Shown here: piece after piece, positions 1 to 10,700 of the stretch
Layout: every line of letters begins with the position of its first letter
How positions within the stretch are numbered: the first letter of the stretch is position 1
Source of the DNA: Cranoglanis bouderius
Lineage: Eukaryota; Chordata; Actinopteri; Siluriformes; Cranoglanididae
Direction: 5' to 3'
Length of the DNA: 64,000 bases
Assembly: GCA_023630585.1 (NCBI GenBank)
Contig: CM042541.1
Span: 11,416,501 to 11,480,500, forward strand
The notes under the pieces: model-generated
Databases searched by the model: none
Seen by the model: the letters and a program-made list of their open reading frames with translations, nothing else
Told to the model about the DNA's origin: nothing
Made by a program: the position numbers and the translations under genes

Positions 1-1
1 A

Positions 2-1630
2 TCTCACATGTGCTGTCCCCCTGATGTACTCATTCCTGATCCTATCCATCCTCGTCACTCCCAAAGAGAACCTCGACATCTTTAGCTCTGCTACCTCTAA
101 CTGTTCCTCCTGTCTTTTCCTCAGTGCAACTGTCTCCAAACCATACAACATCACTGGTCTCACTACTGTCCTGTACACCTTTCCTTTCATTCTTGCTGGT
201 ACGCTTTTATCACGCAACAGACCTGACACTTTTCTCCACCCATTCCAACCTGCCTGCACACGCTTCTTCACCTCTTTTCCACACTCCCCGTTGCTCTGGA
301 CTGTTGACCCTAAGTACTTAAAATCCTGCACCTTCTTTATCTCTTCTCCCTGTAACCTCACTGTTCCACTTGGGTCCCTCTCATTCACACACATGTATTC
401 TGTCTTGCTGCGACTAACCTTCATTCCTCTTCTCTCCAGAGCAAACCTCCACCTCTCTAGACTTTCCTCCACCTGCTCCCTGCTCTCACTACAGATCACA
501 ATGTCATCCGCAAACATCATAGTCCATGGAGATTCCTGTCTGACCTCATCTGTCAGCCTGTCCATCACCACCGCAAACAAGAAGGGGCTCAGAGCCGATC
601 CTTGATGCAGTCCCACCTTCACCGTGAACTCCTCTGTCACACCTACCACACACCTTACCATTGTCCTACTGCTCTCATACATATCCTGCACCACTCTAAC
701 ATACTTCTCTGCCACTCCAGACCTCCTCATACAATACCACAGCTCCTCTCTTGGCACCCTGTCATACGCTTTCTCTAAATCTACAAAGACACAATGCAGC
801 TCTTTCTGACCCTCTCTGTACTTCTCCATCAACATTCTCAAAGCAAATATTGCATCTGTAGTGCTCTTTCTTGGCATGAAACCATACTGCTGCTCACAAA
901 TGCTCACTTCTCCCCTTAGCCTTGCTTCCACTACTCTTTCCCACAACTTCATTGTATGGCTCATCAGCTTAATACCTCTGTAGTTTCCACAACTCTGCAC
1001 ATCTCCCTTGTTCTTAAAAATCGGCACCAAAACACTTCTCCTCCATTCCTCAGGCATCCTCTCACTCTCTAAGACCTCGTTGAACAACCTAGTTAAAAAC
1101 TCTACTGCCATCTCTCCTAGACACTTCCATACCTCCACTGGTATGTCATCAGGACCAACTGCCTTTCCTCTCTGCATCCTCTTCAAAGCTCTCCTAACTT
1201 CACCCTTGCTAATCCTTTCTATTTCCTGCTCAACAATATTTGCCTCTACTACTCTTCTCTCTCTGTCATTTTCCTCATTCATCAGTTCCTCAAAGTACTC
1301 CTTCCATCTTTCCCTCACCCTCCTGTCACCTGTCAACACATTTCCATCTCTGTCTTTAATCACTCTAACCTGCTGCACATCCTTACCATCTCTATCCCTC
1401 TGCCTCACCAACCGATACAAATCCCTCTCACCTTCCTTACTATCTAACCTTGCATACATGTCCTCATAAGCTTTCTGTTTGGCCTTTGCCACCTTTATCT
1501 TAACGTCACGCTGCATCTCCCTATATTCCTGTCTACTTTCCTCCGTCCTCTCACTGTCCCACTTCTTCCTAGCTAACCTCTTCTTCTGGATACTCTCCTG
1601 AACTTCCTCATTCCACCACCAAGTCTCCTT
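2..1630 (-). pseudogene. RTE reverse transcriptase region, open to the window edge
   Basis: I read this frame codon by codon from about 1625 down to base 2 and found no stop, so about 540 codons are open and run off the edge. RT motif A (DLEKAYD) lies near 761-790, motif B (LHQGSALSP) near 589-613 and the catalytic FADD motif at 503-514. The frame is separated from the preceding endonuclease frame by an insertion of about 7 bp near 1627, judged against copy B. All three RT core motifs are intact. It cannot be expressed as a single polyprotein because of the upstream frame breaks. Confidence 0.88.
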
Positions 1631-1964
1631 TCTCCTTGTCTTCTTTCCTCCTTCCAGATGACACACCTAGCACCTTCCTACCTGTCTCCCTGATCACTTT
1701 GGCTGTAGTAGTCCAGTCATCTGGAAGCACCTCCTGACCACCTAAAGCCTGTCTCAACTCCTCCCTGAAAACCGCACAGCACTCTTCCTTTTCCAACTTC
1801 CACCACTTTCTCTTCTGCTCTGCCTTTGCTCTCTTCATCTTCCTCACCACCAGAGTCATCTTACACACCACCATCCTATGCTGTCTAGCTACACTCTCTC
1901 CTACCACTACTTTGCAATCGCTAATCTCCATCAGATTACAGTGTCTACATAAGATATAGTCCAC
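1608..1964 (-). pseudogene. RTE endonuclease C-terminus and linker, frame-shifted piece
   Basis: A 118-codon piece that reads from the end of the AP-endonuclease (the QHRMVV histidine motif) into the basic linker that precedes the RT. It differs from copy B at only two of about 110 aligned residues. It ends prematurely because a small insertion after the RRKEDKE segment shifts the frame. Its upstream edge is the site of a 2-bp loss that introduces a stop after the HRVT segment of the endonuclease frame. Confidence 0.85.
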
Positions 1965-1986
1965 CTGTGTGCTCCTGCCACCATTC

Positions 1987-2862
1987 TTATGTCACCCTGT
2001 GTTCCTGCCTCTTCTGAAAGTACGTGTTCACCACAGCCATCTCCATACTTTTAGCAAAGTCTACCAACCTCTGTCCTTCTGGGTTCCTTACCTGAAGACC
2101 AAACCTGCCCATCACTTCCTCATCCCCACTATTCCCCTCACCAACATGTCCATTAAAGTCTGCCCCTATCACCACTCTCTCACCTCTGGGAACACTCTGC
2201 ATCACTTCCTCAAGCTCGCTCCAGAATCTGTCTTTCTCCTCTTGCTCACAACCTACTTGTGGAGCGTAAGCACTAACAACATTCAGCATCACACCTTCAA
2301 TTTCCAGCTTCAGACTCATCAACCTATCTGACACTCTCTTTACCTCCAGAACATTCTTCACAAACTCCTCCTTCAGGATCACTCCTACTCCATTTCTCTT
2401 CCTGTCCACACCATGATAAAACAGTTTAAACCCTGCTCCAATGCTTCTAGCCTTGCTCCCTTTCCACCTGGTCTCCTGGACACACAGAATGTTGACTTTC
2501 CTCCTCTGCATCATATCTACTAGCTCTCTGCCTTTATCTGTCATCGTACCAACATTCAAAGTCCCTACTTTCAGTCCTAAACTCCTGCCTTTCCTCTTCT
2601 CTCTCTGCCTACGGACACGCCTTCCTCCTCTAACACACCTTCCTCCTCTCCTTCTTCGACCAACAGTAGCCCAATTTCCACCAGTGCCCTGTAGGTCAAC
2701 GGCACCGATGGCGGTCGTTGTTAACCCGGGCCCCGACCGATCCGGTATGGAAGTCATGTTAGTGATTCGCATATTGAATTTGGCAAAAGTTTTACGTCGA
2801 ATGCCCTTCCTAACACAACCCTCTCTATTTATCCCGGCTTGGGACCGGCACAAAAAGTACAC
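1987..2862 (-). pseudogene. RTE AP-endonuclease domain
   Basis: A 291-codon frame. After a basic, arginine-rich N-terminus it shows the apurinic-endonuclease series of RTE elements: GTLNVGTM (metal-binding Asn), QETRWKG (catalytic Glu), SAYAPQVG and GADFNGHVG (Asp/Asn). The last catalytic segment, containing the histidine, is in the next piece at 1608-1964. The enzyme nicks target DNA to start target-primed reverse transcription. Annotation pipelines often call such frames craniofacial development protein 2-like; that is a transposon, not a host gene. The domain is frame-broken at its C-terminus. Confidence 0.9.
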
Positions 2863-2871
2863 TGGCTTGTG

Positions 2872-3341
2872 ACCTCCTGTGGCTAGATTTCATCTAAGGC
2901 ATACTACAGGATTTTAATTCGTTTCATTTAGCTTCTTCCTGTTCTCGAAGAATTATACTGTATATAAGGTTACGGTCCGTGTACATTTTAATCGTTTGTT
3001 TCTTGCATTAAAATCAAACTTACAAACTTACAAAAACGGGGAAACATTTCATTTTTAGGGATTTCGGTCCGAATTGCCATTTAATCATTATTAGGAATAA
3101 ATTAACCATACTGACTGACTGTTTGATAGCTAATTTGGATTGATAATTTGGTGAAGTGGATTTGGCTATGTTTCTAAATGCCCCTAATTGGTTAACCTGC
3201 ACAATAGTTTGCAAGAGTGCGAGTATAAACCACTGATCTACCTCAGTGTTTGTGTTGGTGTCCTCGTGTTTTTGTAAAGTTTTTGTTGCGTCCATTTTTG
3301 AATGTCCAGGCAGTGGTATAAATTCATCTTCAAAGCTGCTT
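2872..3341. other. Unassigned AT-rich spacer
   Basis: I see no exon-like frame, splice pair or recognisable repeat here. The missing first coding exon of REXO4 was looked for and not found. Confidence 0.4.
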
Positions 3342-3934
3342 GAACATAGAAAACATATCAAATGTTTAAACCGAGTAAATGTACCATTTTAAGAAAAAAA
3401 TAAAGCAATTTTGAATTTGATGGCAGCAACACATCTCAAAAAAGTTGGGACAATTTCACAATTTGTGGAACAATTTCAGAATAATGTTCCTCAACGTAAA
3501 ATTATGAAGACTATGAATATCTCCTCATCCACACTACATAATATCATCAAAAGATTATGAGAACCTGGAGAAATCTCTGTGCTCAAGGGACAAGGGTGAA
3601 AATCAATATTGCATGCCTGTGATCTTCGGGCCCTCAGGCGACACTGCATTAAAAAACAGGTATGCTTCTGTAATGGAAATTACTGCATGGGCTCAGAAAC
3701 ACCTCCAGAACTCATTGTCTGTGAACACAGTTCGCTGTGCCATCCACAAATGCTGGTTAATTCTTTATCATGCAACGAAGAAGCCATATGTGAACATGAT
3801 TCAGAAACGCTGCTGTGTACTCTGGGCCAAAGCTAATTTAAAATGCACTGAGGTAAAGTGGAAAACTGTTCTGTGGTCAGACGAAACTAAAGAGGAGAGG
3901 GACCATCTGGCTTTTTATTAGTGCTCAGTTCTGC
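3342..3934 (+). mobile_element. Tc1/mariner fragment (TACAACCCCAATTCC family)
   Basis: Starts inside the long terminal inverted repeat of the same family as the full copy at 25739-27283 and reads into a transposase. HTH-like and mid-protein pieces are visible on the plus strand at 3450-3900 but are broken by stops and frameshifts. Both the outer end of the left TIR and the whole right end are missing. A short internal deletion near 3885 joins two separated parts of the transposase. Confidence 0.75.
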
Positions 3935-3959
3935 TTTGCAGTAATTCTCCTCAGGTATA

Positions 3960-4341
3960 CTTAATTTAAGAGAGAAAACTGCACAGAAAAAAAAGAGGGA
4001 CCGCAAACTAGTTAATGCTCATTCGTTTTCGCTTCCGCCGCTGGTCTTGCCTCTTCTGTTCATGTTTATGATCAGACCTGTTTGAAGAACTGTTATTTTC
4101 CTTGGCCGACCTGTTAGATGTCCTGGTTGTCAGTACACCAGTGGTTTCTTTCTTTTTCAGGACATTCCAAATTGTTGTATTGGCTATGCCCAATTCTGGT
4201 GAAATGGCTCTGATCAATTTTCCCTATTCACTGAAATTCTATAATCTCATATTCATGTTTTGAGCTCAAACCTAGGTCTAGTGTATAGCAAAAACAAAAG
4301 AATTGGCCTTGCTGTTCAAATACTTTTGGAGGGGAATGGTA
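3960..4341 (-). mobile_element. Tc1-like fragment (CCAAAAG-TIR family)
   Basis: Minus-strand remnant. Its outer TIR is at 4250-4341, ending in a TIR like those of the copies at 12486 and 36715. A helix-turn-helix segment of transposase follows at 4217-4008 (IRAISPELGIANTTIWNV). The catalytic part is absent. Confidence 0.7.
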
Positions 4342-4484
4342 CAATAATAGTTGATAATTTAGTAGTTCAGAAATAATAGTTTATCAATGTCTATAATCTA
4401 GGCAAAAGAAAAGAAACTAATTTCCAGTATCTTCAGACTGACAGTATGTATTGTGTAATTTGATGGTGTTTCTGTGTGTTGCAG

Positions 4485-4777
4485 GTGCTCAGCTCAGAAG
4501 AGAATTCAAAGAAGCTTCAGTCATTACCAATTAAAGAATCCCACAAAGCTGCACACAGTACCAATGAGGACACAAATAAAACAGCACATAAAGACTTAAA
4601 TAAATCACTAAACCAGTTGAAACTGCAGGGATCCAAAGTGGCTGGAATGGAACAAAATGGGAATAATCCTAAACAGCACAAAACTGAGAAGAGGAAAATG
4701 AATGATTCTGAGGGAGGACGAAAGAAACAGACAGACAAAAGGAAGAAAGTTGAAGAGGTGGAAAAGAAATTAACAGA
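4485..4777 (+). CDS. rexo4: REXO4 coding exon (lysine-rich N-terminal part)
   Basis: Preceded by a pyrimidine-rich acceptor ending TTGCAG and followed by donor GTATGT. It contributes 97 codons plus two bases, rich in Lys, Glu, Asn and Gln, as in the poorly conserved N-terminus of REXO4. The two leftover bases complete a Glu codon with the exon at 10569, which fixes the frame. No in-frame ATG with a plausible context precedes it. Confidence 0.85.
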
Positions 4778-7700
4778 GTATGTATACATGCATTAAATAG
4801 AAATAGAAGGCCTTTAGAGGGCAATTAGAGAGAGCATTTCTGATACTATTACTTTCCGGAACTAGTTGTCTATCTGTTTTTGACCTGTTACAATATGGTT
4901 AAATGATCTTTAACCATATTGCATATCTTCAAAGCCGTGTTGAATTAATGTTTGCCATTTACTTAGTTGTTCTGTGTTTTTGTCTTTTATATAATTCAGA
5001 ATTGCATAATTTAATTCAATTCTAGAATCTACATATATATTTTGAAGACAGGATTGCTTTTAGTACAATATAGCAGTAAGCATTGTGAGGAGATTGCACA
5101 GGTTTCCACTGTTGCATCTGTAGAATCAACATTTTTACCCCAATAGCAAACCACAACAAATCCCAACTACGGCCTGAGGTCACACTAGGCTATGAAATTA
5201 AATACAATTAAAATAACTTCCAGCATGTGGTGGTGAGAAAAAGAAAATGTGAAAGTGTTTCTCACACATAATTATTACTGCCCCTTTCCCAAATAAGTTA
5301 AATATCTGGGCCATTTCTTATAATAAAAATTTAGCTTGCCAGTCTTCTCAAATGCAGCCACTCTACCTAGTTTTGCTACCCATTCCTGAAAGGAAGGGGG
5401 GCCCCCTCTAACTTCCAACTCCTAAGAATTATTTGTCTGCCAATCATTGGACCCAGTAGCTTATGTGTTTGTCTCTTATTTCATTGTCTGTCCACCCACC
5501 TAATATAAACAATAGAGGACACAGTGAAACATGAATATCCAAAACTGCAAATGTGTTCCTGAACTCCTTTCCAAAAATCCAGAATTTTTGTACAAGAAAA
5601 AAGAGCATTAGTTAAATCTCCATCCTCATCTTTTAACCCAAGCTTAAACAGCTGTTTTGACTTTCTTTAAAACCCCATACCATTCCTTGTCATTGAATTT
5701 TAGTTTTAGATCTCTTTCCCATATTTTCTTAAGAGCTAATAAAGCTCCATCACCGAGGCTTTGAATCAACCAGGAATAGTACACTGATGCTTCATGACCC
5801 TTCCCATATGCCGAAATTACCATACAGTAAGCGTCTGCTGACTTTGGAGGCTGTGTTCTAGAACCAAAGGTAGTACAGAGTAAATGTCGTCACTGTAAAT
5901 AACGGAAAAACTGAGACCTAGATGTACCATACTGCTATCATAAGTTTTCGAATGACTTCAGACTAACATTTTCATAAAGGTCACTTAATATAATGACACC
6001 CTGCTTAATCCATTCCTTCCATAGAAAAGGGGCTTTATTAATACACAACTTAGGATTCAACCATTTGCTTGAACTAGCATTAAATTAAGGGTCAAAGCTA
6101 CACAGACAGGAAAGCTTTAACCATACTGCGTGCAAGTGTGAAATAATAGGATGTTTTTTCACCTCACCATCTAGTATAATGGACAGACTCTGCAATAATG
6201 AGATCGAAGGCAAGACAGATTGTTCAATAGTATACCAAGGGGGAGATCGCTCAGGAGGAAGTCACCAATGACCCAGGTGTCTAAGGTTGAAAGCATAATA
6301 ATAAAACAAAACATTAGGCAGGCCTAGAACACCTTTCTCAACAGGTCTCTGTAACTTATTACAATGCCTCTGAGGTCGCTTACAATTCCAAATAAAAGCT
6401 TTACATATTCTGTCAAACTGTTTAAAGCAGGAAAGCGGTATTTGTATTGAGAGAGACTGTAATAAATAGTTCAGTTTGGGCATACAACTCATTTTAATTA
6501 CATTGACTTTTGTAGCCATTGACATATGGAGTGGAGCCCATCTATCCATATCACAGGAAATCTTTTTCATTAAGGAATCAAAATTAGCTCTCACTAAATT
6601 GTCCAAACTTGGGGGAAATAAAATGCCTAAATATCTAATGTCTGCCTTAGGCCACTGGAACGTGCCAGGATGAAAAGCTGTGTCATCTGCATAAAGCATA
6701 AGCTTATGTACTTTCCCCCCCGCTATAATACCAGGAAAATCATCTTTTCTTATTGCTGCAGCTAAAGATTCCAAAGCAAGACAGAACAGCAACGGGGAAA
6801 GAGGAGAGCCTTGTCGGGTTCTTCTACCAAGTGGAAAATACTCTGAAATTAATCAGTTGGTTTGTACCACTGAGACCGGTTGCTTATACAATAATTTAAT
6901 CCATTTTATAAACGTGCTTCCAAATCCATAAACTTCTAGAATTTTAAAAAAGGTACTTCCACTCCATCATGTCAAAAGCCTTCTCAGCATCTAATGAAAT
7001 GGCTGCAATTGGGGTTCCTCCCTTACTGACCACCTAATGTCAATAAACTGTCAAATATTATCAGCAAAGCTATGACCACTAATGAACCCTACTTGATCTA
7101 CATGTATGAGTGATAATATAACTTTATTTAAGGGATTAGTCAAGATTTTTGACAAAATTTTCATATCCAGTTGAATCAATGATATTGGACGGTAACTTTT
7201 ACACTCACTTGAATCCTTATCCTTTTTAAGTATTAGACTAATATGAGCTTGTGACATCGTTGGTGGTAATTCCTCCCTCTGAAATGCCTCCATAAAGACT
7301 TCTAGCATTAACGGAGCCAGTTCTGTAGCGTGATCCCTAAAAAATTCTGTGGGAAATCCATCCGGACCAGGAGCTTTTCCTGTACTCCAATACTTCCTCC
7401 AGAGTTATGTCTGAATCAAGAAGTTGCATCTGTTCATTTGATAATTTAGGGAGATCTAGCAGATCCAGGAATCTACTAATATCCTCATCAGTTGATGATG
7501 CTGATGTATACAGATCTATGTAAAATTCTTTAAAAGTATTATTTATATATGTAGCAGCAGTACTATTTCTCCCCTGGAAGACCTAACAGATGGAATAATG
7601 GAAGAACACTCCCTATGTTTAATATAATTAGCTAGAAATTTCCCTGCTTTATCTACTGACTCAAAATATCTGTCTTGACCTGAATAGCAAAAATTCAATC

Positions 7701-10700
7701 TTTTGTGACAGTAAAGTGTTCTATTTATATTTTAGTTGAGTTATTTCTCTAAGACCACTAGGTGTCACTTGACGTTTAAGCTTTGTTTCAGCCCTCTTAA
7801 TACTATTTTCCAACTCGAAAAGTTCCTGTGCCTCAAGTTTTTTTGGAATGTGAAGCAAATTGAATGATACGTCTTAAATTGAATAACTGCCTTAAAAGCA
7901 TCCCATGTCACTCCCACCAAGGACACCGATGCCCAGTTAGTTTCTATGTAAACATTAATTTCTGTTTTCAACATTTGTTGGAATACTGGGATTGTATGTA
8001 ATGTTGCATGTAATGTTATGTAATTTTTAGACATTATCTACTTCCAATATTACTTAAATGACTGAACAATTACCGTTTTCACTGGTTCAGGATAATTAAC
8101 AGGATAATTGTAGCAATCTGAAGCGGAGCTCGCTACTAAGCTGCGTCCTCTTGCATCGCGTCACGTGACTCAATTCGCAAAATGGCAATGTTAATTAGAC
8201 TACCTGTGCAAAATGCAAAATAGAGTCAGGCCCATAAATATTTGGACATTGACAATTGCAGACTTTCAACTTTAATTTGAGGGTATCTACATCCGAAACA
8301 GGTTAACGGTGTAGGAATTGTAGCACTTTTTATATGTGGTCCCCCCTTTTTAAGGGACCAAAAGTCATTGGGCAGTTGGCTGCTCCGCTGTTCCATGGTC
8401 AGGTATGTGTTATTCCCTCATTATTTCACTATAGGTCTAGAGGTGTTTTCCTCATTAGGCTGAAAAATCAAAACAAACCATGTGAAGAAATAGCAGAAAC
8501 ATTAGTTGTGGCCAAATCAACTATTTGGCACATTATTAAAAAGAAAGAACACACTGGTGAGCTCAGGAACACCAGAAAGTCCCAGAAAACCACAGAAAAC
8601 AACTGTGGTGAATGAAAGAAAAATTCTTTCCCTGGCGAAGAAAAAAACCCTTCACAACAGTTGGCCAGATCACTAACACTCTCCAGGAGGTAGGCGTATC
8701 TTTGTCAAAGTCAACAATCAAAAGCAGAAATCACCACAATATGTAAACCATTTGTGAGCCACAAAAACAGAAAGTCCAGATTTGAATTTGTCAAAAACCT
8801 CCTTTAAAAAAATGAAACATATTCAACATATTCAAGAAGAAGATTGATTTTACAACCCCATTTCCATAAAAGTTGGGATTTTTTCTAAAATGCAATAAAA
8901 ACAAAAATCTGTGATTTGTCAGTTGAAACTTTAATTAACTGACAAAAGTACAAAGAAAAGATATTCAATGTTTTCACTGACTAACTTAATTGTATTTTGT
9001 AAATATAAACAAATTTAGAATTTGATGCTTTCAACACACACAAAAAAAGTTGTGACAGGCAAAATAAGACTGAAAAGTTTATAGAATATTCAAGGAACAC
9101 CATTTTGGAGGATCAGGTTAATTGGTAACAGGGGAGGGTATCAGGATTGGGCATAAATGGAGCATCCACCAAAAGCTCAGTCTTTGCAAGCAAGGATGGG
9201 TTGTGGCTCACCACTTTGTGCCAAACTTTGTGAGAGAATTGTCAGTCAGTTCAAAAAGAACATTGCTCAACGCTAGATTGCAAATAATATAGGTCTTTCA
9301 CCATTTACAGTGCATAATATTGTGAAAAGATTCAGGGAATCCGGAGAAACCTCATCGCGTAAAGGGCAAAGCCGGAAACTACTGTTGAATGTGCGTGACC
9401 TTCGAGGCATTGCCTGAGAAATCGTCATGCTACTTTGATAAATATAACCACATGGGCTCTGGAGTACTTCTGAAAACCGTTGTCAGTTAACACAGTCCAC
9501 TGCTGAATCCAGAAATGCAATTACATGTGGAGGAAGCCACACATCAACTCTATACAGAAACGCCGCTGAGTTCTCTGGGCCCGTCTCATCTCAGATGGAC
9601 TGAAAGGAAGTGGAAATGTGTGCTGTGGTTAGATGAGTCCATGTTTCAGCTTGTTTTTGGGAAAAATGGACATCAAGTCCTCTGTGCCAAAGATGAAAAA
9701 GACCAACCAGACCAACCAGAATCGGACAATGGCAACCAAGGACTGTTGAGCAGCTGAAGTCTTGTATCAAGCAAGAATGGGCAAAAATTCCACTTGTAAA
9801 ACTGCAACACTTAGTATCCTAAGTTCCCAAATGATTAAAAAGTGTAATTAAAAGGAAGGGTGATGTAACACAGTGGTAAACATGCCTCTGTCCCAACTTT
9901 TTTTTGAGTGTGTTAAAGGCACCAAATTCTAAATTTGTTTATATTTACAAAATACAATTAAGTTGGTCAGTGAAAACATTGAATATTTTTTCTTTGTACT
10001 TTTGTCAGTTAATTAAAGTTTCAAGAGACTTGACAAATCACAGATTTTTGTTTTTATTGCATTTTAGAAAAAATACCAACTTTTATGGAAATGGGGTTAT
10101 ACATGGATCACAGGGAAGAAGCGTAAGATCAAGCTGCGTATGCGTAGGTAATGATAAGCAAATGTTATTATGGTTAAATAAATAAATATGGATCAGAATC
10201 AGAAACACTAAATTACTGTTTACAGCTGCTTAATTTTTTTAATACTGCTTGCCTTTTAAATACACCAAAAAAAGGACCTTAGTACACAAAAGAAACTTAG
10301 TACACATAACACTTGTCTACTACTGAAGATTTTTGTGCTGGTAGAGAAAAAATTCCAGTGAGAGAGATTGATCTGCACTTTTTAGAAAATTTTTTAAAAG
10401 TTTTATTTCTTTTATAAAATGTCCTGATACAGAGCCTGGAAATTCAAAACTGGTACTTCAGTACAGCACTGTTGGCTTGGCATGGAGGATACTGGGTAAA
10501 TTGCTGAGCCATGTTGTGCTGCACATCTGATGGAAAACTGCTAATATTCTGTCTGCTTTCCTCTTAAGGGCAGATATCTGGTTTGACGACATCGACCCTG
10601 ATGATCTTGAGGCCGCTGTGGGCTCGGAGCCTGCTGACATTGTGAGGAAGAGGAATGGTGTAACTAAAACAGATGCCAAAATTACACAGAGGAGCACGGA

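Larger units (their letters stand above)
1..2871 (-). mobile_element. RTE-clade LINE, copy A (runs off left edge)
   Basis: A non-LTR retrotransposon read on the minus strand. The 5' UTR and AP-endonuclease begin near 2871, and the reverse transcriptase continues to base 1. The last part of the ORF is cut off by the window edge: bases 1-60, reverse complemented, match the copy at 18226 almost exactly, so roughly 100 codons plus the short 3' tail should lie just to the left. RTE elements encode one endonuclease-RT polyprotein and no ORF1, as seen here. Two small indels break the frame, near 1990 and near 1627. A second copy at 53700-55170 is nearly identical where they overlap, so the family is young. 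Confidence 0.92.

Noticed and set aside
24..1469. Long plus-strand frames over the RTE copy
   Set aside because: They are antisense shadows of the well-conserved RT frame; the same frames recur opposite copy B.
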